Source: Streptomyces sp. NK15101 (GTDB lineage Bacteria; Actinomycetota; Actinomycetes; Streptomycetales; Streptomycetaceae). From it: a DNA stretch of 44,568 nt. Location of the stretch: assembly GCF_020400725.1 (NCBI RefSeq), contig NZ_JAINVG010000063.1:1-44568 (forward strand). Direction: 5' to 3'. The notes under the pieces are model-generated. The model ran no database searches. It was not told the DNA's origin and saw nothing but the letters and a program-made list of their open reading frames with translations. A program made the position numbers and the translations under genes. The first letter of the stretch is position 1. Each line of letters starts with the position of its first letter. Shown here piece by piece: positions 25,307 to 33,625 of the stretch.

Positions 25307-25732
25307 GGCGATCATCCCCATCATCCGGTCGAAAAGGTCTCGAACCCTGTGTGGAGAGGTATTCCGCCACCGTGGACGGATCGGTTTCACCCGGTGCTTG
25401 AAATCTTTACTTCGCCTCGGTCGGAGATCTGACGGAACGACACGTCAAGCGGCCGTGCCCGTGGTGGTGGACCAGGTGGAGCGCCTGGTGTCCGCCGTGG
25501 CTCTCGACAGCGAGAACCGCACCGGTCGCCGGATCCCTCGCCACCGCTCCCCCCAGCCGCGGGCCGAGGCCGCCCGCACCCCGTTGTCGAAAATTCCGCT
25601 CCTGACATGTGCGTGGGGTGCGTGCACGAGAAGCCCGGCCGCGCGCAGAATGCACCCTTCGACGCAGAGCACACCACCACGCCGCTCCCGCGTCCGGAGA
25701 AACGTGACCGACCCGCTTCACCTGGAGGACTG
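25307..25732. other. Divergent promoter region
   Basis: No intact gene. On the minus strand, a GTGAAACC element near 25390 could be an ECF -35 for the surface operon, but I cannot assign a matching -10. The segment 25710-25732 supplies TGGAGGAC for the downstream TTG start. Confidence 0.35.
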
Positions 25733-25981
25733 TTGACCCGGGAGATCTCCCGCCGTGTCGTGCTGCTGGCGACAGCCGGCAGCGCGCTCGTCCTGCCTGT
25801 CGTCCGTTCCGGAACCGCGTATGCCTCCAGCCCCCTTCCGCCAGGGGGCGGCGGACACTCGATCGTGACGAACCCCCGTGATCCCGGGGCGGTCTACGGA
25901 TCCGACGCCGCCCGGAACGCACACGCGGAGCCGTTGAACGCCGCCGTCGGCTGTGCCGCGGATCGTGGAGGTCGTCGCTGA
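25733..25981 (+). CDS. Small Tat-signal protein overlapping the amidase gene
   Basis: TTG 25733, behind TGGAGGACTG, opens an 82-aa frame. Residues 1-30 form a twin-arginine-like signal (REISRRVVLLATAGSALVLP, cleavage near TAYA). The remaining 50 residues are polar and low in hydrophobics, with a PPGGGGHSIV segment and no known motif. Its TGA overlaps the ATG of the amidase by one base (TGATG), so the genes are coupled. It may be a Tat-exported partner, or the product of an event that split a signal peptide from the amidase. Family not recognised. Confidence 0.6.
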   Translation: MTREISRRVVLLATAGSALVLPVVRSGTAYASSPLPPGGGGHSIVTNPRDPGAVYGSDAARNAHAEPLNAAVGCAADRGGRR

Positions 25982-26721
25982 TGGCCACCTTCGTCACCCG
26001 TGCCCAGTGGGGCGCTCGGACGCCCGCGAACGTCAGCGGCAACATCACCCCGGAACAGGGCGGCGTGGTCGTCCACCACGTCGATGCCGTGAAGGTGGCC
26101 GAGGCCGACCACGCCGACTGCGCCGCCCAGGTGAGGAGCATCCAGAACCACCACATGGACACCAACGGCTGGTCGGACATCGCCTACAGCCATCTCGCAT
26201 GCGTCCACGGCTACCTCTTCCAGGGACGTGGTGAGAACGTCCGTACCGCCGCCCAGGGCACCACACAGGGCAATGACGACTGGTACGCGGTCTGCGCACT
26301 GACAGGTGGCACCGGCAGCGACTACGACGTCGTCACGGCCGGGCTGATCGACGCCATCCGGTACGGGATCAACCGCCTGAGGGTGTCGGGCGGCGCCGCG
26401 CCGGCCATCACCGGCCATCGCGACCACCACTCGACCGGCTGCCCGGGCGATCTGTACGCCCGAGTCCTCAGCGGCGAGGTCGACCCCGGCGGCGGTCCCC
26501 TGCCCCACCCCGGGGTCGGTTTCCGTCAGCCCCCGGCCACCGTGCACGCGAGCGTGGCGACCTGGCAGTACCGGATGAACAGCGCGCACGGCTACTCCCT
26601 CACCGTGGACGGCCAGTACGGACCGGGCTCCGACGCGGCCTGCCGCGGTTTCCAGTCGCGCAAGGGGTTGAGCGTGGACGGCGTCGTCGGGCCGGCTGCC
26701 TGGGGCGCCGCTTTCGCCTAG
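25981..26721 (+). CDS. N-acetylmuramoyl-L-alanine amidase (PGRP/amidase_2) with peptidoglycan-binding domain
   Basis: Predicted 246-aa enzyme. Residues about 3-160 form a PGRP-type amidase: FVTRAQWGARTPA at the start, zinc ligands at VVVHHVD (H32/H33), H146 and C154 in GHRDHHSTGCPGD, with WSDIAYSHLACVHGYLFQGR between. Residues about 185-246 form a PG_binding_1 domain (SLTVDGQYGPGSDAACRGFQ, SVDGVVGPAAW). It cleaves the bond between muramic acid and L-Ala. There is no signal peptide: the domain begins three residues after the start, unlike most Streptomyces cell wall amidases. Export would need the overlapping upstream Tat protein or lysis. Start ATG 25981 is fixed by the overlap. Confidence 0.87.
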   Translation: MATFVTRAQWGARTPANVSGNITPEQGGVVVHHVDAVKVAEADHADCAAQVRSIQNHHMDTNGWSDIAYSHLACVHGYLFQGRGENVRTAAQGTTQGNDDWYAVCALTGGTGSDYDVVTAGLIDAIRYGINRLRVSGGAAPAITGHRDHHSTGCPGDLYARVLSGEVDPGGGPLPHPGVGFRQPPATVHASVATWQYRMNSAHGYSLTVDGQYGPGSDAACRGFQSRKGLSVDGVVGPAAWGAAFA

Positions 26722-26888
26722 TGCCGCGGGCGGGGAATGCACGAGCCCGCTCTGCGGGATCTCGGACCGTCCGCCGTTTCGCCACGACCGCAGGGCCGTC
26801 CAGGTGAATCGTCGAGGCCTCGCATCCGCCGAAGAACGGGCGATCGAAAAGTCTCCGCAGAGTCACTTCGAGCAAGCGAGGTAACACC

Positions 26889-27095
26889 GTGCCGTCACCC
26901 ACTCGATTCCACCCCGGCGCGTACACTCCCGAGGCCGGCGAGTACGTCTGCGACTGCGCCGCCGAGCACAGGTGGCGCATCGACATGGCCGGGCACCTCT
27001 TCCCGGCTTTTCCGCCGAACTGCAGCGCCGGCGCATGGCGTACGGTGCTGCCCGCCGAAATCCCGCAGCACCAGGAACCGGGCTTTCACGCCTGA
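26889..27095 (+). CDS. Small zinc-ribbon-like protein
   Basis: GTG 26889 follows GCGAGGTAAC and opens a 68-aa frame. The sequence has GEYVCDCAAEHRWRIDMAGH, FPAFPPNCSAGAWRT, that is C-x-C, two His and a later Cys with an FPxxPPxC turn. This resembles small bacterial zinc-ribbon proteins of the 'YVC.CG-H-G-FPPLP-C' type, where Cys and His bind zinc. Function is unknown. Confidence 0.55.
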   Translation: MPSPTRFHPGAYTPEAGEYVCDCAAEHRWRIDMAGHLFPAFPPNCSAGAWRTVLPAEIPQHQEPGFHA

Positions 27096-27282
27096 CCGAC
27101 GTCGCTCCTCCCTCCGCTTCGCCCTTCCCCCGGTCGGAGCGGGGAGCGCACCGGACGGAGTCGGTCTCGTCCCCGGCAGCCGGGGAACGGGACCGTGCTC
27201 CCGTGTTCCCACCGGGTCGCACGGAGGTCGTGGTCGGACACTCCTTTGCCGGTCCCCTTCCCCTTCAGGACAGAGGTGAGCA

Positions 27283-27675
27283 GTGGGTACGTACACGTTC
27301 GAGGCGGGTCCCCTCACACAGACCGCCGGTGTCTGGCAGACGGGGCTCGCCCAGGTCCTCGGAGGACTCGTCCTCGTGGCCGTCCTCGTCGGAGCCTTCG
27401 CGTTCGGCACGCGCCTGAGGGACCAGGAGGCGCCTCCGCCCGACCCCGGCTCCCAGCCGCACCGACCCGAGACCGACCGTCCGCCCGGCAGGATGTCGGA
27501 GTACCGGCGGTCCGCAGAGGTGCCCTGCGCCGACCGCGCGCACCGCCTCACCGTGCACCGGCTCAGGGCGAGCGGCACCGAGACGTCTCCGGAGCCGCCG
27601 AACGAGGAACGGCGCAAGTGGGGCAACGTCTCCAGCGGCGGCTTCGGCAGCGGGAGCGCAGGCCACGGGGATTAG
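27283..27675 (+). CDS. Small single-pass membrane protein (DUF6479-like)
   Basis: GTG 27283, behind AGAGGTGA, gives 130 residues. One membrane segment (VLGGLVLVAVLVGAFAFGTRL, about 25-45) is followed by a basic Pro-rich tail and a C-terminal GGFGSGSAGHGD. The short outside segment, one helix and Ser/Gly-rich end match a Streptomyces small membrane protein family; the DUF6479 label is my best recollection. Function is unknown. A strong terminator follows. Confidence 0.55.
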   Translation: MGTYTFEAGPLTQTAGVWQTGLAQVLGGLVLVAVLVGAFAFGTRLRDQEAPPPDPGSQPHRPETDRPPGRMSEYRRSAEVPCADRAHRLTVHRLRASGTETSPEPPNEERRKWGNVSSGGFGSGSAGHGD

Positions 27676-27704
27676 ACCGGGCACCGGATCGGCATCGTGC
27701 GCAG

Positions 27705-27742
27705 GTGGCCCCGCATCCTTCCGGTGAAGGATGCGGGGCCAC
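27705..27742. terminator. Strong stem-loop between convergent genes
   Basis: A 16-bp perfect stem (GTGGCCCCGCATCCTT at 27705-27720 with its complement at 27727-27742) and a 6-base loop lie 29 bases after the membrane protein gene. It can work in both directions. Confidence 0.75.
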
Positions 27743-27744
27743 GG

Positions 27745-27982
27745 GGCGACCTGAACGCCGGGCGTCGCCTGGAGGAGCTCGTCGAGGTCGGCCTCCGGAA
27801 CCTTCGCGAAGGCGTCGTTCGTGGGCGCGGGGACCGTGATGTTCTCCGCGTCGTCGGACGTGTCGACCAGGCCGGCCTTCTTGACGGCGGTGACCGGGGT
27901 GGACAGGGCCTGGCCGCTGGACGCGGCGGTGGCGGCGGGGCCCTCGGCGATGCCGTCGAACGGGTCGGCGCTGAAGGCCGGA
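27745..27982 (-). pseudogene. Fasciclin-domain protein remnant
   Basis: The minus strand reads FSADPFDGIAEGPAATAASS, then PVTAVKKAGLVDT, then ITVPAPTNDAFAKVPEADLD. This is the opening of a fasciclin domain (family pattern LSTLVTAVKKAGLVDTLN and FAPTNDAFAKIP). The signal peptide in front and the rest of the domain behind are missing, and the frame has no start. It is a truncated gene copy wedged against the end of the glycosyltransferase gene. Confidence 0.65.
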
Positions 27983-27988
27983 GGGTCT

Positions 27989-30298
27989 TCAGGCGCCGGA
28001 AAGCGTCACGTCTCCTCCTTCGGGGTCGTTCGGGATCGCCCGCCCGGCGAACGGGTCCTTCGCTCGAAGGAGTGGCGACGTGCTTCGTCCGGCGAAGTCC
28101 TTCCGGGCCCGGCCGGGCGCCTGCCGGGGAGAACCGCCTCCGGCGTGACGGCTCCTGGCCCGGATCCGCCGACCGGCCGGCACGTCCGCGGTCAGGAGAG
28201 GATCCGCCGCATCCGGTACGGCGCCCTCCCGGGGTTCTCCCGCGCCCGTACGGGTGCGGGGCGCCACAGCCGTGTAGTGGCCGGCCAGGGCCCGTGCCAT
28301 GGCGTTCGAGGAGTAGGTGGAGCGGACGAGGCCCCGGGCGCTGCGAGCCATCGCGGTCGCCGCCGCGTCGTCGACCCGGAGCAGCCTGCGCAGGCCCTCG
28401 CCGAGCGTTCGGGAGCAGGAGGTGTCGATCAGCAGGCCGTTGACGCCGTCGACGAGGTAGTGCGGGACGCCGCCGCGTACGGGACCGGCGACGAGGAGTC
28501 CGGCCTCCATGGCTTCGAGCACCGCGAGCCCGAACTCCTCCTTGGCGCTCGGACACACGTACCGCGCGCGGAACCCGCTCGAGGGGTCGGCGAGTCGCCG
28601 TTCCAGCGTGCGTACGTCGGCGTTGGCGAGAGCAGGCAGGAGGATCAGGCGTTCCGCGGCCTCGGGAGCGGCGGCGACGGCCCGGTCGACGCGTGCGCGC
28701 ATCGCGCGTTCGGCGGGATCGTCGTCCGACGGGCTGCCGCCGACGCACACGAGGACCGACTCCCGGAAAGCCCCCGACTCGACCCAGGCACGTACGAGGA
28801 CGTCCTGCTGTTTGACGGGGTGCAGCCGGCCGACGGTGAGCAGCACCGTGGGCGTGCGTGGCCGGACCGGCCCGGCCGTTGCGTCGAGGCGGGCGCCGAT
28901 GGCCGCGAGGAGGGAGTCGCTCCGTCGGACGGCGTCCGCCGGAGGCCGGTACGGCGGGATTCCCTCGGGCGGCGCGTCGGGAGCGGCTCCGTCGGCCAAC
29001 TGCGGGAAGTACCGGAGCAGTTCGTCCGCCCCTCCCCCGGGCCCCGCGATGCCGACGACACGGTCGGCCCGGTCGACCAGCCGGTCCGCGACGAACACCC
29101 GGTGCAGGTCCTGCCGGAGGGCGTTCGGATCCGTACCGGGCGCGTCGTGCCGCTCCGCCATCTGACGGTGCGGGTCCGGCGCGGCGGTGAAGACCAGGGC
29201 CGCGCCCGAGCGGCGGGCCGCTTCGGCGAGGGCGAGCGAGCCGTCGTCGGCGTAGCGGACGTGGAGCACGTCGACGGGTCTGCCCAGCGAGCCGAAGAGT
29301 CGGGTCGCCCACCAGGCCAGTGCCTCGCGGTGCCGTCCCAGCTCCTCGGGACGGACCTGCCGGGGGCTGTCGACGGGAAGTCTGAGCACCCAGTGCCGAC
29401 GGTCGCGGCGGCGCAGGAGGACCGGATCGGCCTCGAGTTCCGGGACGCAGGCGGTCACGACGGTGAGGACGCCCGCGACGCGGTCGGTCTCCGCGAGAGC
29501 GTCGCCGAGGGAGCCCAGCAGGACGCCGAGGCCGCCGCTGAGCCCCTCACCCGGCCGGTCCAGGTGACCCATGAGCATGGACTGGGCGACGAGCGTCCCG
29601 GGACGGAGCCCTGTGCTCTCCGGAGCGGCCGAGGAGGCCGGGGCCCGCAGGGCCTCACGGAGCAGACGCTCGTAGGCGTCCGCGGGACGGGACCCGGGTG
29701 CGGTGCCGGCGTCGGCGCCGGGCAGGAGGAGCGAGCCGTCGTACGTGGCGAGGAGGCGCCAGGCCGCGTGGCGTACCGCCCGTTCGCGCGCGTGCGCCAG
29801 CCGGAGCAGTTCGGGCCGCGCGAGGGGGACGAGGGACTCCGCCGCGGCGAGGTCGAGGAGGAACGCGACGAGGTGCGGGCGGCGGGTGCCGTGGAGGCCA
29901 CGCCGCACGGCGGCCGCGGCACGCGCCGTCCCGTGGCGTCGGACGGTCTCCGGCCACGCGTCGAAGACGGCCGCGCGGGTGCGGTCGCCGTCGGCGAGCA
30001 GCCGTACGCACGTCTCGGGAGGCGGTGCGCCGCCCGCCCGCGTGCGGCGTCGCAGCCCGGCCAGGACGAGGTCCCCGGGGGTCGCGACGGCGGGCCGGAC
30101 GGCCGGTGCGCCGTCGGGGCGGTACTCGGCCCTGACGAGTTCGGCGAACAGGTTCGGCGGGGCGGCGCGCCGCCCCGGGGAAGGACGGGGCGTTCGCTTC
30201 CAGTAGGCGGCCCTGGCCGCCACGAACGGATCGGACCTCTCCATCGGGTGGCCCCCGGAGGTGCGGTCGACGGGCACGGCGGGATCGGGGCGTTTCAT
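27989..30298 (-). CDS. GT4-family glycosyltransferase with long N-terminal extension
   Basis: Predicted 769-aa protein from ATG 30298 behind GAGGAG. The first 300 residues are Arg/Ala-rich and helical, without a clear domain. A GT-B glycosyltransferase follows: VDVLHVRYADDGSLALAEAA in the N-lobe, and in the C-lobe LLTVGRLHPVKQQDVLVRAW and ARYVCPSAKEEFGLAVLEAM, the E-x7-E donor-binding signature of family GT4. The arrangement recalls sucrose-phosphate or sucrose synthase-type GT4 enzymes, but sugar donor and acceptor cannot be told. The last 90 residues are a basic disordered tail. It is divergent from a GT1 glycosyltransferase gene 177 bases away. Confidence 0.75.
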   Translation of the reverse strand: MKRPDPAVPVDRTSGGHPMERSDPFVAARAAYWKRTPRPSPGRRAAPPNLFAELVRAEYRPDGAPAVRPAVATPGDLVLAGLRRRTRAGGAPPPETCVRLLADGDRTRAAVFDAWPETVRRHGTARAAAAVRRGLHGTRRPHLVAFLLDLAAAESLVPLARPELLRLAHARERAVRHAAWRLLATYDGSLLLPGADAGTAPGSRPADAYERLLREALRAPASSAAPESTGLRPGTLVAQSMLMGHLDRPGEGLSGGLGVLLGSLGDALAETDRVAGVLTVVTACVPELEADPVLLRRRDRRHWVLRLPVDSPRQVRPEELGRHREALAWWATRLFGSLGRPVDVLHVRYADDGSLALAEAARRSGAALVFTAAPDPHRQMAERHDAPGTDPNALRQDLHRVFVADRLVDRADRVVGIAGPGGGADELLRYFPQLADGAAPDAPPEGIPPYRPPADAVRRSDSLLAAIGARLDATAGPVRPRTPTVLLTVGRLHPVKQQDVLVRAWVESGAFRESVLVCVGGSPSDDDPAERAMRARVDRAVAAAPEAAERLILLPALANADVRTLERRLADPSSGFRARYVCPSAKEEFGLAVLEAMEAGLLVAGPVRGGVPHYLVDGVNGLLIDTSCSRTLGEGLRRLLRVDDAAATAMARSARGLVRSTYSSNAMARALAGHYTAVAPRTRTGAGEPREGAVPDAADPLLTADVPAGRRIRARSRHAGGGSPRQAPGRARKDFAGRSTSPLLRAKDPFAGRAIPNDPEGGDVTLSGA

Positions 30299-30475
30299 CG
30301 GAACTCCTCGACGACGGTCGGCACGGAGTGGTTCGCCGGGGGCCCGGGGCGTGGATGCACGGGCCCCTCGACGGCGGGAGGTGCCGGCACCGGGCGACCG
30401 CTCCGTGCCCGGCACGCGGTCCTCGCGGCATGCGTGCGCGCATCCGCCGAACGGCGGGCGGGGGAAGCCAGCGGC

Positions 30476-31858
30476 ATGAAGCACTCGCGTCCCGGTGACA
30501 CCGGAACCCGCCGGCCACGCGTCGTGGTCGTCAGTCCTCCGTTCCTCTCGCACGCCCAGCCCCTGTCCGTGCTGGCGGGGGCGCTCTCCCGGGCGGGCTG
30601 CGACGTGTACGTGGCGAGCGCGCCGCCCTTCGCCCCGCTCGCGGAGGCGGCGGGGGTGCGGTTCGTCCCGCTGACCGTCACGCGGAACGCGAACACCGGC
30701 GTCGCCCGGAACACCCGGCAGGGTGCCCGCGAGGCGGAGCGGCTGGAGGAGTTCCTCGCCTCCACCCGGGGCGGGGCCGTCGCGGCGCTGCTCACACAGG
30801 CACGACACCGCGGCGAGGACCTGCTGGCGGACCCGTCGGCCGTTCTGGCGGGGCTGCGGGAACTGCACGCCCGTCTGTCACCCGACTGGTACGTGGTCGA
30901 CCAGCTGAGCTACCCGGTGACGCTGGCGCTGCACTGCCTCGGCCTTCCGTACGCCACCTTCTGCCCCGGGCACCCGGCCTATGTGCCGCACGCGCCGGAG
31001 GCCCTCTTCGGCGTGCCCCACGCGTGGCCCCGGGCGGTCCGCCCCGACGAGGAACGCCTCGCCGAACTGCGGCGCGCGGCGGGGGCCGCCGAGGAGGCGT
31101 TCACCGAACGGTTCGCCCGGGTCGCGCGTGCTCACGCTCCCACCGTCCCGGCTCCCGGACGCGCCTTCGCGCTCGCTTCGCCCCACGCGGTGGTGTTCAA
31201 CTACCCCTCCTTCCCGTGGCTTCCGGAACGCCCCGGGAGCACGGCGGAGTTCTTCTACGGAGGGCACTGCTCGCCCCTCCGGGAGCCGGGTCCCGGTGAG
31301 GCGTGGGAAGAGGTGGTGCGTCGGCTCGGGACAGCTCGCCGTCGGCTGGTGCTCGTCGCCCTCGGCACCTTCCTGTCGGCCCGCGACGACGTGCTGGCCG
31401 TACTCGTGCGCGGAATCCGGTCCCGTGTCCCCGATGCCGCGGTGGTGGTCGCCGCGGGCGACCGCGCGGCGGCCCTCTCCCCGTTGGCGGGGCCGGACGT
31501 GCACGTCGCGGACGTCGTGCCGCAGCGGTGGCTGCTGGGGAAGGTCGACGCGATGGTCCATCACGGCGGGAACAACTCCTTCACGGAGTGCGTGGTCTCG
31601 GGGACCCCGGCGCTGGTCCTGCCCTTCTCCAGCGACCAGTTCTCCATCGCGCACGACGCGGAGAAGGCCCGTCTCGCACTCTGTCTCGATCCGTCCCGGC
31701 TGACTCCGCACGCGGCCGGAGAGGCTCTGCGGCACCTGCTCGCGGAGGTGCCGGCCGGTCTGCCGCGATGGGCGGAGGAGGTACGACGCCGGGGGCCGGA
31801 TTGGATGGCCCGGAAGTTGACGCGGACCATGGCCTCGGCGGTCGGGGCCCGTCCGTGA
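30476..31858 (+). CDS. GT1-family (macrolide/UDP-type) glycosyltransferase
   Basis: Predicted 460-aa cytosolic GT-B enzyme. ATG 30476 follows GGGGGAAG; the much longer open frame upstream has no biological start. The N-lobe begins VVVVSPPFLSHAQPLSVLAGA, typical of MGT/UGT enzymes. The C-lobe has LVLVALGTFLSARDDVLAVL and the donor-binding HHGGNNSFTECVVSGTPALV followed by LPFSSDQF. Such enzymes glycosylate small molecules or lipids. There are no biosynthetic genes nearby, so the acceptor is unknown. It shares a promoter region with the divergent GT4 gene. Confidence 0.8.
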   Translation: MKHSRPGDTGTRRPRVVVVSPPFLSHAQPLSVLAGALSRAGCDVYVASAPPFAPLAEAAGVRFVPLTVTRNANTGVARNTRQGAREAERLEEFLASTRGGAVAALLTQARHRGEDLLADPSAVLAGLRELHARLSPDWYVVDQLSYPVTLALHCLGLPYATFCPGHPAYVPHAPEALFGVPHAWPRAVRPDEERLAELRRAAGAAEEAFTERFARVARAHAPTVPAPGRAFALASPHAVVFNYPSFPWLPERPGSTAEFFYGGHCSPLREPGPGEAWEEVVRRLGTARRRLVLVALGTFLSARDDVLAVLVRGIRSRVPDAAVVVAAGDRAAALSPLAGPDVHVADVVPQRWLLGKVDAMVHHGGNNSFTECVVSGTPALVLPFSSDQFSIAHDAEKARLALCLDPSRLTPHAAGEALRHLLAEVPAGLPRWAEEVRRRGPDWMARKLTRTMASAVGARP

Positions 31859-31897
31859 GGAGTTCTCCGTTTCCGGCGCCGTCGCTCGACGGCCGGA

Positions 31898-32077
31898 TCA
31901 GAAGCCGAAGATCCGGAACAGGAAGAAGAGGCCGCCGAGGACGGCGCCGAGGAGGACGAGGGAGACCCAGACCATCGGGTGGTCCCAGACGCCGCCGTCG
32001 GCGCGTTCGGGGTGGGCGGAGGAGGTGGAGCCCTCCGCGGGCGGGGTTTCCTCAGGAGGTACGAACGGCACGCTCAT
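31898..32077 (-). CDS. Small membrane protein (DUF6480-like)
   Basis: ATG 32077, behind AGGGAGCG, gives 59 residues: a Pro/Glu-rich hydrophilic half (PFVPPEETPPAEGSTSSAHP) and a C-terminal membrane helix (MVWVSLVLLGAVLGGLFFLF). The PPxETPPAE-ST pattern is seen in small Streptomyces membrane proteins labelled DUF6480, from memory. Function is unknown. Confidence 0.6.
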   Translation of the reverse strand: MSVPFVPPEETPPAEGSTSSAHPERADGGVWDHPMVWVSLVLLGAVLGGLFFLFRIFGF

Positions 32078-32503
32078 GATCGCTCCCTGGATGTGTGCGG
32101 CGGTTCGACGCCGCCGTGCCTCCACCGTCTCCCGCCGGCACCGTCACCGCGAGGCGCGTCGATCGTGCATCGATAGTAGGCGCGAAGGACCGGGCTCCCC
32201 GGCGGAGAGGACGCCCGGGTCATCCGGTTCTCCGCGTACGCCGCCACCGCTGCGCGCGGGTCCGTGACCGGTCGCGGACGAAGGAGCGGGCCGGACGTTC
32301 CGACCCGCCCCTCCCGCCCGGCGGCCCACAGGGATGACGGCACCCCGGGAGACCTGCCGCACGGGAAGCCGTCCCGGGGGGCGAGGCCGGGGGCGCCGGG
32401 CGCTGCTGAAAGCGCGTCCGGGCGCCGGTCCGCACGAACGCTCCAGAAGGCGCCCGTGCCGCAGGGGCTCCCGGTCGCCGCGCCGGGGAGGCTGTCCAGA
32501 TCT
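32078..32503. other. Intergenic region before the RpiR-type regulator
   Basis: No credible gene. It separates the small membrane protein from the cyanophycin-type locus. Composition is ordinary up to about 32490, then becomes AT-richer at the operator. Confidence 0.4.
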
Positions 32504-32525
32504 CGTAATGGGCGATACATTTACG
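32504..32525 (+). promoter_or_regulatory. Putative RpiR operator, box 1 (regulator gene)
   Basis: A 22-base element beginning CGTAATGG and ending TTTACG, with inverted ends CGTAA and TTACG, lies 98 bases before the regulator start. It shares CGTAATG and further positions with boxes at 39023-39044 and 42246-42267. It may mark autoregulation. Confidence 0.5.
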
Positions 32526-32623
32526 CCCTGAAACTCCACAATCTGAAACACGGGGGGCCGGATGGCGCGACTCTGAAGTCTGTGCGCGGCCTTCGGTGGT
32601 CTCCCGCTGCAGAAGGGAAATCC

Positions 32624-33499
32624 ATGAGTCCCACGCTGGCCGACGAGATCCGCAGTCGGCTCGGAGAGCTGAGCCCTGCCGAACGCAAGGTCGCGCGGGT
32701 CCTGCTGGCCGGCTATCCCGCCGCGGTCTTCGAGACGGTCGCCACGATCTCGGAGCGGGCCGGCGTCTCGGCGCCCACGGTGCTGCGGTGCGCTTCGCGG
32801 CTGGGCTTCAAGGGCTTCCCCGATCTGCAGGCGGCCCTCCGCTCGGAGCTCGACGCCCGCAACGCCTCGCCGATCACCCTCTACACGGCCACGGAGACGT
32901 CGGAGCGAGAGACGACGGCCCCGCTGAGCTCCGTGGCCACCCATCTCGGCGAGCGCTCGGCTCTCGTGCGCCGGGCGGTCTCCCAGACCTTCGAGGAGGT
33001 GGCCCCGCACGAGTTCGAGGAGGCGGTGAGCCTCCTCGCCGATCCCCGGCGCCGGGTGCACCTGGCGGGAGGCAGGTTCACGCACCTTCTGGCCGAGTAC
33101 CTCGGTCTGCATCTGATGCAGTTCCGCAATCAGGTGGGTCTCCTGCCGCACAAGGACGTGGAGCGGACCTCCTTCCTCACGCAGCTCGCCCGACGTGACG
33201 TCACCGTGCTGTTCGACTACCGGCGGTACGAGGCCGACAAGACGCTCATCGCCGAACTGGCCAGGGAACGCGGCGGCAAGGTCATCGTGTTCACCGACCC
33301 GTGGCTCTCACCCGCCGCCGCCCACGCCGACGTCGTCCTCATCACCCAGGTGTCCTCGAACTCCCCCTACGACAGCCTGGCGCCCGCCCTGGCGATCGTC
33401 GAGTCGCTCGTCGCCGCCGTCCTCGACCGGATCGGCGGCGACGGCCACGAGCGGATGAAGGAGGCCGAGAGGATCGCCCGGCGCACCGGACTCCTGTAG
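32624..33499 (+). CDS. MurR/RpiR-family transcriptional regulator
   Basis: Predicted 291-aa regulator from ATG 32624 behind AGAAGGGA. The N-terminal RpiR helix-turn-helix is at about 1-80 (LSPAERKVARVLLAGYPAAV, TISERAGVSAPTVLRCASRL, GFKGFPDLQAAL). A C-terminal SIS domain is at about 120-260 (RRRVHLAGGRFTHLLAEYLG, DVTVLFDYRRYEADKTLIAE, AHADVVLITQ). SIS domains usually sense phosphosugars, but RpiR proteins also govern nitrogen catabolism. Its place beside cyanophycinase, transporter, peptidase and aspartase genes, and the shared operator-like boxes, make it the likely local regulator. It converges with the cyanophycinase-like gene. Confidence 0.87.
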   Translation: MSPTLADEIRSRLGELSPAERKVARVLLAGYPAAVFETVATISERAGVSAPTVLRCASRLGFKGFPDLQAALRSELDARNASPITLYTATETSERETTAPLSSVATHLGERSALVRRAVSQTFEEVAPHEFEEAVSLLADPRRRVHLAGGRFTHLLAEYLGLHLMQFRNQVGLLPHKDVERTSFLTQLARRDVTVLFDYRRYEADKTLIAELARERGGKVIVFTDPWLSPAAAHADVVLITQVSSNSPYDSLAPALAIVESLVAAVLDRIGGDGHERMKEAERIARRTGLL

Positions 33500-33625
33500 A
33501 CGGACCTCCCGCGGTCGGGCCCCGTCCCTCCACGGTTGGCGCGGAGAGGCCGCTTGCGGCCGGTCCCCGGGCGGAAGGCGGCGGAGCCGGCCCGTCTCGC
33601 GATGCCGTCCCCGCCGCTCGGCCGA

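Noticed and set aside
27821..31858. Very long plus-strand frame of 1345 codons
   Set aside because: Only the last 460 codons (from 30476) are a real glycosyltransferase; the rest is antisense to the GT4 gene.
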